Shown piece after piece: positions 36,529-45,766 of a stretch of DNA of 64,000 nt (positions are counted from its first letter, which is position 1; the number at the start of each line of letters is the position of its first letter). The notes beneath the pieces are model-generated. The model was not told the origin of the DNA and ran no database searches. It saw nothing but the letters and a program-made list of their open reading frames with translations. Both the position numbers and the translations under genes were made by a program. The DNA is from Kordiimonadaceae bacterium (lineage in GTDB: Bacteria > Pseudomonadota > Alphaproteobacteria > Sphingomonadales > Emcibacteraceae), in assembly GCA_024236295.1 (NCBI GenBank), contig JACKKT010000009.1, positions 1 to 64,000 on the forward strand, written 5' to 3'.

Positions 36529-37803
36529 TCATTCCGGGATCAAGTTATTATCGGCAAGTACTTTGCCTGCAAGATAAAGGGAGCCACAAATCAGGACTTT
36601 CCCGACATTTTTAGGACCTATTTTTTGCAGGGCATCCTTAACATTTTCTGCGGTTTCTGCTTTTATGCCGAGATCCCATGCAAATTTCACAATATCTGTG
36701 GCAGGGTGGCTGATCTCCCCCTCTACATGGACTGCGTATAGTTGGGTTGCCTGGCGGGTGAAATTTGCCAGATAGCCACGGGTGTCTTTATTTTGCAGCA
36801 TGCCGCATATTAAAATGAGTTTTTCGTTTTTGAAATGACTTGAAATCACTTCTCCTGCTGCGGGATTATGCCCGCCGTCAAGCCATAATTCGCTGTCTGA
36901 TGACAACATTTGACCATAGGTGCTTTCGGTAATATTTTGCATGCGTGCCGGCCAGATGGCACTCTGAATTCCCCTAATATAATCTTCGTCAGAAATATTG
37001 AATTTATCCTGATGTCTCAAAGTGGCTATTGCCAATGCTGCATTTGAAATCTGATGCGGACCAATAAGATTGGGTTTTGGCAATTGAATTGAGCCATAAC
37101 TGTCAGAATAACAAAAGCCTGTATCTGTTTCCTGAAATTGCCAGTCTGTGAATAGGTCGGCAACTTTTTCCAAAGCAATTTCATTAATTTTATTCGATAC
37201 CTCTGGATGTTGCATGGCCGAGATCAGAGGAACCCCTTTTTTTGCAATGCTTGCTTTTTCCATTGCAATCCCGCTTAGTTCACTTCCAAGAAACTGTTCA
37301 TGATCGAGCGACACTGGCGTTATGACTGTGCTCAGCGGATGATCAACAACATTTGTTGCATCAAGTCTTCCGCCAAGCCCAACTTCAAGAATAAGGGCAT
37401 CTGCCGGGTTATCAGCAAATGCCTTGAATGCGGCAGCAGTTGTGATTTCAAAATAGGTAATGGGCTCGCCGTCATTTGTTTTTTCACAAAATTCTAGAAG
37501 CTCACTCAGATATTCTTCTGAAATTATCTTTCCGCTTACTCTTATGCGTTCAGCAAAATTCACAAGATGTGGACTTGTATATACATGTACAGACAAATTT
37601 GATGCTTCGAGGATAGATCTTAAATAAGCAACGGTTGAGCCCTTTCCATTGGTTCCGGCTACATGAATAACCGGGGGCAAATGGTTTTGTGGATTGCCAA
37701 GCTTTTCCAGAATGGAATACATTCTGTCCAGCGACAGATCAATAATTTTAGGATGGAGCGTTAAAAGCCGCTCCAATATGCGGTCACTTGTTTTTTTTAT
37801 CAT
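36529..37803 (-). CDS. folC: Bifunctional folylpolyglutamate/dihydrofolate synthase
   Basis: A 424-aa Mur-ligase-fold enzyme that adds glutamate to dihydropteroate and to folates. ATP-binding loop HVAGTNGKGSTVAYL; second-site EVGLGGRLDATN; C-terminal WLDGGHNPAA. It follows accD by 8 bases, as in many Proteobacteria. Reduced polyglutamated folate is the acceptor for GcvT. Confidence 0.95.
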   Translation of the reverse strand: MIKKTSDRILERLLTLHPKIIDLSLDRMYSILEKLGNPQNHLPPVIHVAGTNGKGSTVAYLRSILEASNLSVHVYTSPHLVNFAERIRVSGKIISEEYLSELLEFCEKTNDGEPITYFEITTAAAFKAFADNPADALILEVGLGGRLDATNVVDHPLSTVITPVSLDHEQFLGSELSGIAMEKASIAKKGVPLISAMQHPEVSNKINEIALEKVADLFTDWQFQETDTGFCYSDSYGSIQLPKPNLIGPHQISNAALAIATLRHQDKFNISDEDYIRGIQSAIWPARMQNITESTYGQMLSSDSELWLDGGHNPAAGEVISSHFKNEKLILICGMLQNKDTRGYLANFTRQATQLYAVHVEGEISHPATDIVKFAWDLGIKAETAENVKDALQKIGPKNVGKVLICGSLYLAGKVLADNNLIPE

Positions 37804-37811
37804 GCCTATTA

Positions 37812-38669
37812 TCAGGCCGCTTTGCTCATTAATAGACTAAGAAGCTGGGTAAGTTTATCTCTTAATTTTGCCCGGTGGACAATCATATCGATCATTCCAT
37901 GTTCAAGTAAATATTCACTGCGCTGGAACCCTTCGGGAAGCTCTTCCCGGATTGTATCCTTAATAACGCGTGGTCCGGCAAAACAAATTAGGGCGTTTGG
38001 CTCTGCAATCTGTATGTCACCAAGCATGGCATAGGATGCCGTTACCCCACCGGTCGTTGGGTCCGTAAGTACAACAATATAAGGGAGTCCTGCATCGCGC
38101 AATCTTTGGACAGCAACCGTGCAGCGTGGCATTTGCATCAACGATAATATACCTTCCTGCATACGCGCGCCGCCGGCAGCTGTAAACAATATGAGAGGGC
38201 ATTTTTTGTCGATGGCAGTCTGCGAAGCTGCAACAATGCCATCACCCACCCCAACCCCCATTGATCCCCCCATAAACAGGAAATTCTGAACGGCAATTAC
38301 GGTATTTACTTTTCCTATTTTCCCGTATGCAACAGCAATGGCATCTCTGAATTCGCTGTTGCTGCGGGCAGCTTTTAAGCGGTCAGTATATTTTTTCTGG
38401 TCTTTAAATTTTAGTGGATCATCTGCATGCTTTGGAAGCTCTATCAGACTATATTCACCTTTGTTGAACAGATTATTGAATCGGTCTTTGGGACCAATTC
38501 GTTCGTGGTGATCACAATTTGGACATATGTGAAGATTTTTTTCTAAATCATTAACGTATAGAAGCTGACCACAATTTCTGCATTTATGCCAAAGGTTGTC
38601 CGGTGTTTCCGACTTTTGCCCGATAATACTTTGAATTTTCGGACGCACAAAATTAGTTAACCAGTTCAT
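37812..38669 (-). CDS. accD: Acetyl-CoA carboxylase carboxyltransferase subunit beta
   Basis: A 285-aa subunit that, with AccA, transfers carboxyl from biotin to acetyl-CoA to start fatty-acid synthesis. The N-terminal zinc ribbon CRNCGQLLY...CPNCDHH is present, then the crotonase-like core with GGSMGVGVGDGI and DPTTGGVTASYA. ATG 38669 with GAGG upstream gives the canonical MNWLTNFVRPKI; the frame extends to 38726 but that part overlaps the end of trpA. Confidence 0.95.
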   Translation of the reverse strand: MNWLTNFVRPKIQSIIGQKSETPDNLWHKCRNCGQLLYVNDLEKNLHICPNCDHHERIGPKDRFNNLFNKGEYSLIELPKHADDPLKFKDQKKYTDRLKAARSNSEFRDAIAVAYGKIGKVNTVIAVQNFLFMGGSMGVGVGDGIVAASQTAIDKKCPLILFTAAGGARMQEGILSLMQMPRCTVAVQRLRDAGLPYIVVLTDPTTGGVTASYAMLGDIQIAEPNALICFAGPRVIKDTIREELPEGFQRSEYLLEHGMIDMIVHRAKLRDKLTQLLSLLMSKAA

Positions 38670-38682
38670 TTCAAAACCTCGT

Positions 38683-39513
38683 TTATTTTCTGGCGTTTTT
38701 AACGCCATTTGCGAGTTCACCCACAAAGGATAAGACTCTACTCTCTAGCACAGAATTTGCAACATTTTCTTGATTGATATTGCTTTTGATAACATCAACT
38801 ATAGCAGATCCGACAACGACAGCATCGGCAAATTTGGCAAATCGGGCAGCATCTTCAGCAGATTTAATGCCAAAACCGACAGCCATTGGTAGTTGAGTTA
38901 TTTTTCTGAAATTGTCCAATGCCTGCTTGACCGGGGCAAGATCGGGTTTGGCGGCACCTGTTATTCCGGCAATTGTCACATAATATAAAAACCCGGAACC
39001 ATTTTCGAGGATTTGACCTAGCCGGTTTTGATCAGTTGTAGGAGTTGCCAGATGTATCATGGCCATATCGACTGCTTTAGCAGGAATGGCGAGTTCGCTG
39101 TCTTCCTCTGGCGGCAAGTCAACAATGATCAAACCGTCAATGCCTGCTTTAAGCGCGTCATGTAAAAATCGTTCAACGCCATAAATATAAATCGGATTAT
39201 AATATCCCATAAGAATGATCGGGGTATCGTCATCTTCTTCACGGAAACTTTCGACCATATTCAGCGTTTTTTTCAGCGTCATCTTGTTTTTTAGGGCGCG
39301 AATGCTCGCTTCCTGAATTGCAGGACCGTCAGCCATCGGGTCGGAAAACGGCATACCTAATTCAATAATATCGGCCCCGGCGGATGGCAGCCCTTTCAAT
39401 AGGGCAAGTGATGTATCATAGTCAGGATCTCCGGCTGTTGTAAAGGTGATTAGACCGGCACAGTTTTCTGATTTAAGTTTCTCAAATCTTTTTTGTATTC
39501 TTGAAAGGCCCAT
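38683..39513 (-). CDS. trpA: Tryptophan synthase alpha chain
   Basis: A 276-aa TIM barrel cleaving indole-glycerol phosphate to indole. Catalytic Glu in IIELGMPFSDP and Asp in IIVDLPPEE; phosphate loop AVGFGIKSAEDA. Indole is channelled to TrpB, whose gene ends two bases upstream. Confidence 0.96.
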   Translation of the reverse strand: MGLSRIQKRFEKLKSENCAGLITFTTAGDPDYDTSLALLKGLPSAGADIIELGMPFSDPMADGPAIQEASIRALKNKMTLKKTLNMVESFREEDDDTPIILMGYYNPIYIYGVERFLHDALKAGIDGLIIVDLPPEEDSELAIPAKAVDMAMIHLATPTTDQNRLGQILENGSGFLYYVTIAGITGAAKPDLAPVKQALDNFRKITQLPMAVGFGIKSAEDAARFAKFADAVVVGSAIVDVIKSNINQENVANSVLESRVLSFVGELANGVKNARK

Positions 39514-39515
39514 GA

Positions 39516-40730
39516 CTATATATCCTCACCCAATGCACTAGCGACTGTAAAGATATCCTTGTCGCCACGGCCACTTAGACCCATTACTATTATATGATTT
39601 TTGGGAAGCGTTGGTGCCAGTTTCATGACATAGGCAATGGCATGCGCGCTCTCCAGAGCCGGGATAATCCCTTCCAGTTTTGTGCAAAGCTGGAAGGCTT
39701 CTAGGGCTTCATTATCATCAATAGGCACATACTTTACCCGCCCGATATCATGAAGGTGACTATGCTCCGGGCCTATGCCCGGATAATCCAGACCTGCTGA
39801 GATAGAGTGTGCCTCAAGAATTTGTCCGTCATCATCCATTAACAAATATGTCCTGTTGCCATGAAGTACGCCAGGTGCTCCACCGCTAAGTGATGCGGCA
39901 TGTTTATCAGTGTCAATACCCAGTCCGGCGGCTTCAACAGCATACATGTCCACATCATCATCCAGAAATGGATGGAAAAGCCCAATAGCGTTTGAGCCGC
40001 CACCGACGCAGGCCACAAGGCTATCCGGCAGGCGACCTTCTTTTTCCAGTATCTGCTCACGTGCCTCATCGCCTATTACGCATTGAAAATCGCGTACCAG
40101 TTCCGGGTAAGGGTGTGGCCCGGCAGCTGTGCCGATAATATAAAAGGTGTCTTCTACATTGGTAACCCAGTCACGCAAGGCTTCATTCATGCTATCTTTC
40201 AAGCTTTCAGAACCAGAGGTGACGGGCACAACTTCTGCACCCAATAGCTTCATGCGAAATACGTTGGGTTTTTGACGTTCAATATCCTTTGCCCCCATAT
40301 AAATAACACAGGGCATACCGAAAAGTGCACATACGGTTGCTGTTGCCACACCATGTTGCCCAGCACCTGTTTCCGCAATAATCCGTGTTTTTCCCATGCG
40401 GCGGGCAAGAAGGATTTGGCCAATACAATTGTTAATTTTGTGGGCGCCGGTGTGATTTAATTCTTCTCGCTTGAAATATATTTTTGCACCTTTCAGATGT
40501 TCAGTCATTCGCCGGGCAAAATAAAGAGGGTTAGGTCTGCCAACAAATTCTTTAAGAAGTTCATGAAATTCCTGTTTAAAGGCAGGGTCATGTTTTGCAT
40601 GATTATATGTTTTTTCCACCTCAAGAATAAGTGGCATAAGTGTTTCTGCTACATATCTGCCCCCAAAAATGCCAAAATGACCATCTTCATCCGGTCCGGT
40701 TCGATAGCTGTTTATTTTATTTTCACTCAT
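39516..40730 (-). CDS. trpB: Tryptophan synthase beta chain
   Basis: A 404-aa PLP enzyme condensing indole with serine. The PLP lysine lies in NHTGAHKINN; GGGSNAIG binds the phosphate; ETGAGQHG forms the substrate loop. Between trpF and trpA with 2-base gaps on either side, so translation of the three is likely coupled. Confidence 0.97.
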   Translation of the reverse strand: MSENKINSYRTGPDEDGHFGIFGGRYVAETLMPLILEVEKTYNHAKHDPAFKQEFHELLKEFVGRPNPLYFARRMTEHLKGAKIYFKREELNHTGAHKINNCIGQILLARRMGKTRIIAETGAGQHGVATATVCALFGMPCVIYMGAKDIERQKPNVFRMKLLGAEVVPVTSGSESLKDSMNEALRDWVTNVEDTFYIIGTAAGPHPYPELVRDFQCVIGDEAREQILEKEGRLPDSLVACVGGGSNAIGLFHPFLDDDVDMYAVEAAGLGIDTDKHAASLSGGAPGVLHGNRTYLLMDDDGQILEAHSISAGLDYPGIGPEHSHLHDIGRVKYVPIDDNEALEAFQLCTKLEGIIPALESAHAIAYVMKLAPTLPKNHIIVMGLSGRGDKDIFTVASALGEDI

Positions 40731-40732
40731 TC

Positions 40733-41380
40733 TTAATTTTCCTGAAGCATTTCCAAAAATGCTTTAATCTTATTTATATCTTTATTTCCAGGGGACATTT
40801 CAAGCCCGCTTGATATATCGACTATTGTTGCGCCACTAATTTCAATAGCCTCAAGCACATTATCTAAATTTAACCCGCCTGAAAGCATCCAGGAAACTGG
40901 CCATTGATATCCTGCGATCAGTTTCCAGTCAAACGCAAGTCCGTTTCCGCCGGGCAATGCACCATCCATATCTGTTGGTGGCTTCGCATCAAACAGCAAC
41001 ATATCCACAGCATTTTCATAGTCATGGGCTTTCTTAATATCGTCTGCGCCAGCTACGGAAATGGCTTTCATCACTTTTTTGCCGAATTTACTGCGGATAA
41101 ATTTTACCCGCTCAACGCTTTCATTGCCATGAAGCTGAATAATATCAATATCCACCTCATTAATGACCGAATTCAGTAATTCGTCAGTCGGGTTAACGAA
41201 GACACCTGCCTTAAGCACATTTTCACCTGCCATTTTTGCTAAACGAGCTGCAGTGTTCACCGATACATTTCGTGGTGACTTCGGGTAAAAAACAAACCCG
41301 ATATAGGTTGCGCCAGCGTTTACAGCTGCCCGAACGGCTTCATCTGTTGAAAGCCCACATATTTTTGCTTTCGTACTCAT
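40733..41380 (-). CDS. trpF: Phosphoribosylanthranilate isomerase
   Basis: A 215-aa TIM-barrel isomerase in the tryptophan pathway. The catalytic Cys lies in KICGL, and the C-terminal MLSGGLNLDNV and DISSGLEMSPGNKD are typical. ATG 41380 shares one base with the pyrF stop (TGATG); a GTG at 41383 is possible but less likely. Confidence 0.95.
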   Translation of the reverse strand: MSTKAKICGLSTDEAVRAAVNAGATYIGFVFYPKSPRNVSVNTAARLAKMAGENVLKAGVFVNPTDELLNSVINEVDIDIIQLHGNESVERVKFIRSKFGKKVMKAISVAGADDIKKAHDYENAVDMLLFDAKPPTDMDGALPGGNGLAFDWKLIAGYQWPVSWMLSGGLNLDNVLEAIEISGATIVDISSGLEMSPGNKDINKIKAFLEMLQEN

Positions 41381-42105
41381 CACTCGCCATTAATTTCTTT
41401 TGCTATGGCCATTGCCGCCTGAGCAGGGTCTGTGGCTTGTGTAATTGGACGACCAATTACAAGAAAATCTGCCCCTAATTTTACAGCTTCGTATGGAGTC
41501 ATAACGCGTTTTTGATCAGCTTTGACACTACCTGCTGGGCGAATCCCGGGAACAACAAGCTTAAAATCCTTGCCGCATGCATTTTTTATCAGGCTGATTT
41601 CATGGGAAGAGCAGACTACGCCATCCAAGCCATTTTCTTTAGCCAGTTTTGCCAGGTTTAACACCTGTTCTGCAACTTTATTTTTATATCCAATAGCTTC
41701 GAGATCAAGATTATCTAGGCTGGTCAGTATAGTAACTCCGACGATAAGTGGCTTGGTGCAACCAACATTTTTTGCTGCATCATCTGCCGCTTTTGCTGCT
41801 GCTGCCATCATGGCTGGCCCGCCAGCAGTATGGATGGTCATTATTTTAGGTTTTAATGGCATTAAAGAATGAATGGCTTTCGCCACAGTATTTGGAATGT
41901 CATGAAGTTTCAGATCGAGAAAAATATTCCTATTTTTCTCAGCAACTTCCTTAAATCCCTGCGGTCCATTAGCGCCAAAAAATTCAAGCCCTAGTTTTAC
42001 GCCCCCAACATACGGCATTAACAAACTTGCTAGTTTGGTGGCTTCATCGGTGCTGATTGTATCAAGAGCGCAAAGAATTCGCTCTGAGGGTTTCAGGTCC
42101 GTCAT
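41380..42105 (-). CDS. pyrF: Orotidine-5'-phosphate decarboxylase
   Basis: A 241-aa enzyme of UMP synthesis. The catalytic Asp-Lys-Asp tetrad is in LDLKLHDIPNTV, with VVPGIRPAG and DFLVIGRPIT at the phosphate site. Placing pyrF between lapA and trpF is a known alphaproteobacterial arrangement, joining pyrimidine and tryptophan synthesis, both of which use PRPP-derived intermediates. Confidence 0.95.
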   Translation of the reverse strand: MTDLKPSERILCALDTISTDEATKLASLLMPYVGGVKLGLEFFGANGPQGFKEVAEKNRNIFLDLKLHDIPNTVAKAIHSLMPLKPKIMTIHTAGGPAMMAAAAKAADDAAKNVGCTKPLIVGVTILTSLDNLDLEAIGYKNKVAEQVLNLAKLAKENGLDGVVCSSHEISLIKNACGKDFKLVVPGIRPAGSVKADQKRVMTPYEAVKLGADFLVIGRPITQATDPAQAAMAIAKEINGE

Positions 42106-42129
42106 GGTAGATTTCCAAAAAGTTTTTGT

Positions 42130-42447
42130 TTAGGAGCTTTTGCCATGAATGCCGCTTTTTGACAAATCAATATTTGATTTTTCAGCATTCAACCGTTTTT
42201 CGAGCTCTTTTATTTTCTTATCAGCAAGCCTGTGGCGCCTTGCATGACGAACTCCGGATAAAATGGAAACGATCCATCCGCCAAAAAGGCCAATGAATAT
42301 ACCAATGAATACTAGCCCGTATGCTGGCATGGATATGTTTACCGGGAAGGGGTTTAAACTAAAAACAACGGGTGCACCATTAGAAACTGCAATGATAATA
42401 CAAAGTAGGGTAAAAAGTATAAAAGCAGCATAAAATAAAATGCGCAT
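42130..42447 (-). CDS. LapA-family (DUF1049) membrane protein
   Basis: A 105-aa inner-membrane protein with two hydrophobic helices (residues about 3-24 and 40-63), a basic stretch RHARRHRL and a C-terminal coiled coil (KKIKELEKRLNAEK). In E. coli LapA works with LapB in LPS assembly control. No lapB-like gene follows here. The start is at ATG 42447; the frame extends to 42474. Confidence 0.85.
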   Translation of the reverse strand: MRILFYAAFILFTLLCIIIAVSNGAPVVFSLNPFPVNISMPAYGLVFIGIFIGLFGGWIVSILSGVRHARRHRLADKKIKELEKRLNAEKSNIDLSKSGIHGKSS

Positions 42448-42502
42448 ATCAAAAAGATCTCTTAAAACTATCAAACCCTATGCTGTTTTGTTCGGGAACA
42501 AT

Positions 42503-42784
42503 TTATCTATCGTTCAATTTTTCCCGAAGGTCTTTGCCGGTTTTAAAATATGGTACGCTTTTTGCCGGTACATTAACAGCTTGTCCCGTGCGTGGGTTAC
42601 GCCCGGTTCTTGCCGGACGATGCTTGACTGAAAACGCACCAAACCCGCGTAGTTCAACACGGTTACCTTCTGCAAGGGTATTTGTAATTTCTTCAAATAT
42701 CGTATTAACGATACGTTCAACATCGCGTTGATAAAGATGGGGATTGGCATCAACCAATCTTGCTATTAGCTCCGACTTTATCAT
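42503..42784 (-). CDS. ihfB: Integration host factor subunit beta
   Basis: A 93-aa DNA-bending protein of the HU/IHF family. MIKSELIARLVDANPHL and the DNA-intercalating arm RNPRTGQAVNVPAKSVPYFK identify the beta subunit. It is preceded by about 220 bases containing the rpsA terminator, so it has its own promoter, though none can be fixed with confidence. Confidence 0.95.
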   Translation of the reverse strand: MIKSELIARLVDANPHLYQRDVERIVNTIFEEITNTLAEGNRVELRGFGAFSVKHRPARTGRNPRTGQAVNVPAKSVPYFKTGKDLREKLNDR

Positions 42785-43003
42785 CCTCAGACCCCTATAG
42801 TTGTTAAAGTTACATTGTTATAGTCATGGTATAAGTTGCCAGAGACGAAAGAGGGCGTCAAGGCTAAGTACCTTATAAGCCATGTTTTTTTAAAAATTAA
42901 AGTTAATTTTTGAAAAATGGCAATAAAATGGCTATTTTGTAATGTATATTTGGACTTTAGCAGACAGAAAGAAAAGAATCATTTGATTAAATTACAATAA
43001 AAA

Positions 43004-43028
43004 ACCCGCCCGGATGTTCCGGGCGGGT
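43004..43028 (-). terminator. Terminator of rpsA
   Basis: ACCCGCCCGG (43004-43013) pairs with CCGGGCGGGT (43019-43028) around a 5-base loop; on the minus strand it is followed by TTTTTTA. Confidence 0.92.
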
Positions 43029-43085
43029 AGATAATTGATACAAGATTTTTCCCTTAAAGAAATTAATCTTTCTTCTTTTATCAGC

Positions 43086-44918
43086 TTATTTTTTAGATGC
43101 TGCTTTTTTCTTAGCAGATTTCTTTTCATCAGCATCTACGTCATCGGCTTCTGCTTCATCTGCTTTTTTGGAAGCGGCTTTTTTGGGTGCCGCTTTTTTC
43201 TTGGCTGTTTTTTTATCTTCGGACGGAGTAGCATCCGCTATTGCCGCACCAAGGATATCACCAAGGCTTGCTCCGCTATCGGAAGATCCGTATTGTGCCA
43301 CGGCTTCTTTCTCTTCAGAAATTTCAAGTTGCTTAATGGATAGACCAATTTTACGGGCCTTCTTATCCAGTGAAGTGACTTTAGCGTCAATTTTATCTCC
43401 AACAGAGAAACGTTCAGGACGTTGTTCAGCACGATCACGGCTAAGGTCTGAGCGACGAATAAAGGCTTTCATTCCCTCTTCATCACCTACGGAAACTTCA
43501 AGACCATTTTCAGTAACATCTGTCACTGTACAGGTTACTGTTCCGCCTTTTTTAAGACCGGTTATTGCGTTAACCGGATCATTTGTGAGTTGTTTAATAC
43601 CCAGGGAGATACGCTCTTTCTCTGTATCAACATCAAGAATAACGGCTTTTACAATATCGCCTTTTTTATATTCTGTGATTGCCTCTTCACCTGATTTGTT
43701 CCAGTCAAGATCAGATAAATGAACCATGCCGTCCATTTCACCTTCAAGTCCTATGAACAATCCAAATTCAGTGATATTTTTAACTTCACCTTCAATTTCT
43801 GTTCCTGCAGGATATTTATCGGCAAATGAAAGCCAAGGGTTTTCCATGCACTGTTTAAGTCCTAGGCTGATGCGGCGTTTATCTGAATCAATCTCAAGCA
43901 CCATAACTTCGACTTCTTGGCTGCTTGATACAATTTTGCCTGGATGGACATTTTTCTTCACCCAGCTCATTTCTGAAACATGGACAAGCCCTTCAACACC
44001 GTCGTCTAGTTCAACGAATGCACCATAGTCAGTGATATTGGTAATGCGTCCGGTAAGTTTTGAACCGATTGGATATTTTTTAGTGATGGTTGACCATGGA
44101 TCTTCGGTCAGTTGCTTCATTCCCAGTGAAATACGTTGTGTGTCTGGATTTAATCTAATAATTTGAACGTCAATCGTGTCACCAATATTCAGAATGTCTG
44201 ATGGGTGATTGATGCGTTTCCAGGAAATATCGGTAACATGAAGCAGTCCGTCAATACCGCCGAGATCAACGAATGCACCGTAATCTGTGATATTTTTAAC
44301 AACACCTTCAACTGTTTTACCTTCTGCAAGATTTGCAATAATTTCAGTTCTTTGTTCTGCGCGTGTTTCTTCAAGAATTGCACGGCGGGAAACTACTATA
44401 TTTCCACGTTTGCGATCCATTTTGAGAATCTGGAATGGTTGCTCAATATTCATAAGTGGTGAAACGTCACGAATTGGGCGGACATCAACCTGGCTTCCTG
44501 GAAGGAAGGCAACAGCGCCGGAAAGGTCAACAGTAAAGCCACCTTTAACGCGGCCAAAAATAATACCATTAACGCGTTCTTCCGCTTCATATGATTTTTC
44601 AAGTACGGTCCATGCTTCTTCACGACGTGCTTTTTCGCGTGAAAGCATTGCTTCACCCTTGGCATTTTCAATACGCTCTACGAAAACTTCAACAGTATCG
44701 CCGACATTAAGTTCGGCAGTTTGTCCATGCGCGGCAAATTCTTTTAAAGGAATACGGCCTTCAGCCTTTAATCCGATATCAATTGTTGCGGCTTCCTTAT
44801 CAACCGCAATAATGGTCCCTTTGACAACTTTTCCGTCGAATTTTCCTTCAGGACCTAGTGATTCTTCGAGCATTGCCTCGAAGTCTGCAGTGGTTGGAAC
44901 TTTTAGTTCATCAGTCAT
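43086..44918 (-). CDS. rpsA: 30S ribosomal protein S1
   Basis: A 610-aa RNA-binding ribosomal protein made of six S1 OB-fold repeats; repeats 3-6 contain ITDYGAFVDLGGIDGLLHVTD-type strands. It unfolds mRNA at the ribosome. The last 50 or so residues are a Lys/Ala-rich tail with an acidic insert (KKKAAPKKAASKK, then EADDVDADEKK), longer than in E. coli S1 and probably disordered. ATG 44918 gives MTDELKVPT with AGGTAATG upstream; 44924 is the alternative. Confidence 0.96.
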   Translation of the reverse strand: MTDELKVPTTADFEAMLEESLGPEGKFDGKVVKGTIIAVDKEAATIDIGLKAEGRIPLKEFAAHGQTAELNVGDTVEVFVERIENAKGEAMLSREKARREEAWTVLEKSYEAEERVNGIIFGRVKGGFTVDLSGAVAFLPGSQVDVRPIRDVSPLMNIEQPFQILKMDRKRGNIVVSRRAILEETRAEQRTEIIANLAEGKTVEGVVKNITDYGAFVDLGGIDGLLHVTDISWKRINHPSDILNIGDTIDVQIIRLNPDTQRISLGMKQLTEDPWSTITKKYPIGSKLTGRITNITDYGAFVELDDGVEGLVHVSEMSWVKKNVHPGKIVSSSQEVEVMVLEIDSDKRRISLGLKQCMENPWLSFADKYPAGTEIEGEVKNITEFGLFIGLEGEMDGMVHLSDLDWNKSGEEAITEYKKGDIVKAVILDVDTEKERISLGIKQLTNDPVNAITGLKKGGTVTCTVTDVTENGLEVSVGDEEGMKAFIRRSDLSRDRAEQRPERFSVGDKIDAKVTSLDKKARKIGLSIKQLEISEEKEAVAQYGSSDSGASLGDILGAAIADATPSEDKKTAKKKAAPKKAASKKADEAEADDVDADEKKSAKKKAASKK

Positions 44919-44939
44919 TATCATTACCTATTCTAAATT

Positions 44940-45003
44940 GAATGCTTTATCCGACTAATCGGGGCATTCTGCTTTCTATATAGGCCAGCCGGTTGTCTCC
45001 GGC
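44940..45003 (-). promoter_or_regulatory. Structured 5' leader of rpsA
   Basis: Two hairpins precede the start: GCCGG/CCGGC (44988-44992 with 44999-45003), then an outer GAATGC/GCATTC stem (44940-44945 with 44964-44969) containing an inner CCGA/TCGG stem. The second ends 21 bases before ATG 44918. S1 represses its own translation in E. coli by binding a structured leader; the same role here is inferred. Confidence 0.45.
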
Positions 45004-45019
45004 GGTCTTAAAAAACATG

Positions 45020-45049
45020 TTAATATTCATAAAACAAAAACTAAACCAA
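45020..45049 (-). promoter_or_regulatory. Possible rpsA promoter
   Basis: TTGGTT (45044-45049) and TATTAA (45020-45025) with an 18-base spacer on the minus strand, upstream of the leader hairpins. The -10 match is modest. Confidence 0.3.
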
Positions 45050-45100
45050 CCCTCCACCCGTCAATATAACAGGTCGAAGATAGATTCAGCTATTTCTGTT

Positions 45101-45766
45101 CTACATTTTGCTTGATACAAACTCACGCGCTGCTTCAAACACGGCCTCTATATCCGAATCTGTTGTATCTATCAAGTAGGCATTTTCAGCTTTTTTGAGA
45201 GGAGAAGCCGAGCGATTTATATCTCTTTGGTCTCGGTCCTTAAGGTCTTTGAGGATTTTTGCCAACTGTTCAGGGGTGCCGTGTTCACCATATTCTTCCA
45301 AAAACCGCCGTTTTGCGCGGGTTTCAACATCCGCAGTAATGAATATTTTAATAGGCGCGTCCGGGCAAATTACAGTGCCGATGTCCCGTCCATCAAGGAT
45401 TGTGCCATCTTTATCCGGTGGTGGATTATGGGCGAAATGGCGTTGAAAATTGACCAATGTATTTCTGACAGCGACGATCTGCGCCACTTTTGAGGCGGCG
45501 ACACCGATTGATTCGGTTCTTAGTTCGGGGTTTGAAAAATCAGTATAGCTGATTTTCTCCGCTGCTTTCAATGCATCCTTTTCATTGTCCGGGTCCCCTC
45601 CGTCTTGGAGCACATTCCACCCGACGGCCCTGTATAATATCCCAGTATCAAGAAGAGCAAGATTATAGTAGCTGGCAAGTCGCCGGGCCAATGTCCCTTT
45701 TCCTGATGCGGCTGGACCGTCCAGTGCAATTACAGTTTTCTTTACATTTTGATTATCCTGGTTCAT
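45101..45766 (-). CDS. cmk: Cytidylate kinase
   Basis: A 221-aa kinase phosphorylating CMP and dCMP. P-loop ALDGPAASGKGTLARRLA, CMP-binding DGRDIGTVICPDA and the lid region KDRDQRDINRSASPLK. Its start overlaps the aroA stop by ATGA, the conserved aroA-cmk-rpsA order. Confidence 0.95.
   Translation of the reverse strand: MNQDNQNVKKTVIALDGPAASGKGTLARRLASYYNLALLDTGILYRAVGWNVLQDGGDPDNEKDALKAAEKISYTDFSNPELRTESIGVAASKVAQIVAVRNTLVNFQRHFAHNPPPDKDGTILDGRDIGTVICPDAPIKIFITADVETRAKRRFLEEYGEHGTPEQLAKILKDLKDRDQRDINRSASPLKKAENAYLIDTTDSDIEAVFEAAREFVSSKM

Noticed and set aside
44287..44958. Long open frame (223 codons) antisense to rpsA
   Set aside because: It lies inside rpsA on the opposite strand, has no ribosome site or recognisable domain, and its Ser/Arg/Thr-rich composition is what reverse translation of rpsA gives.
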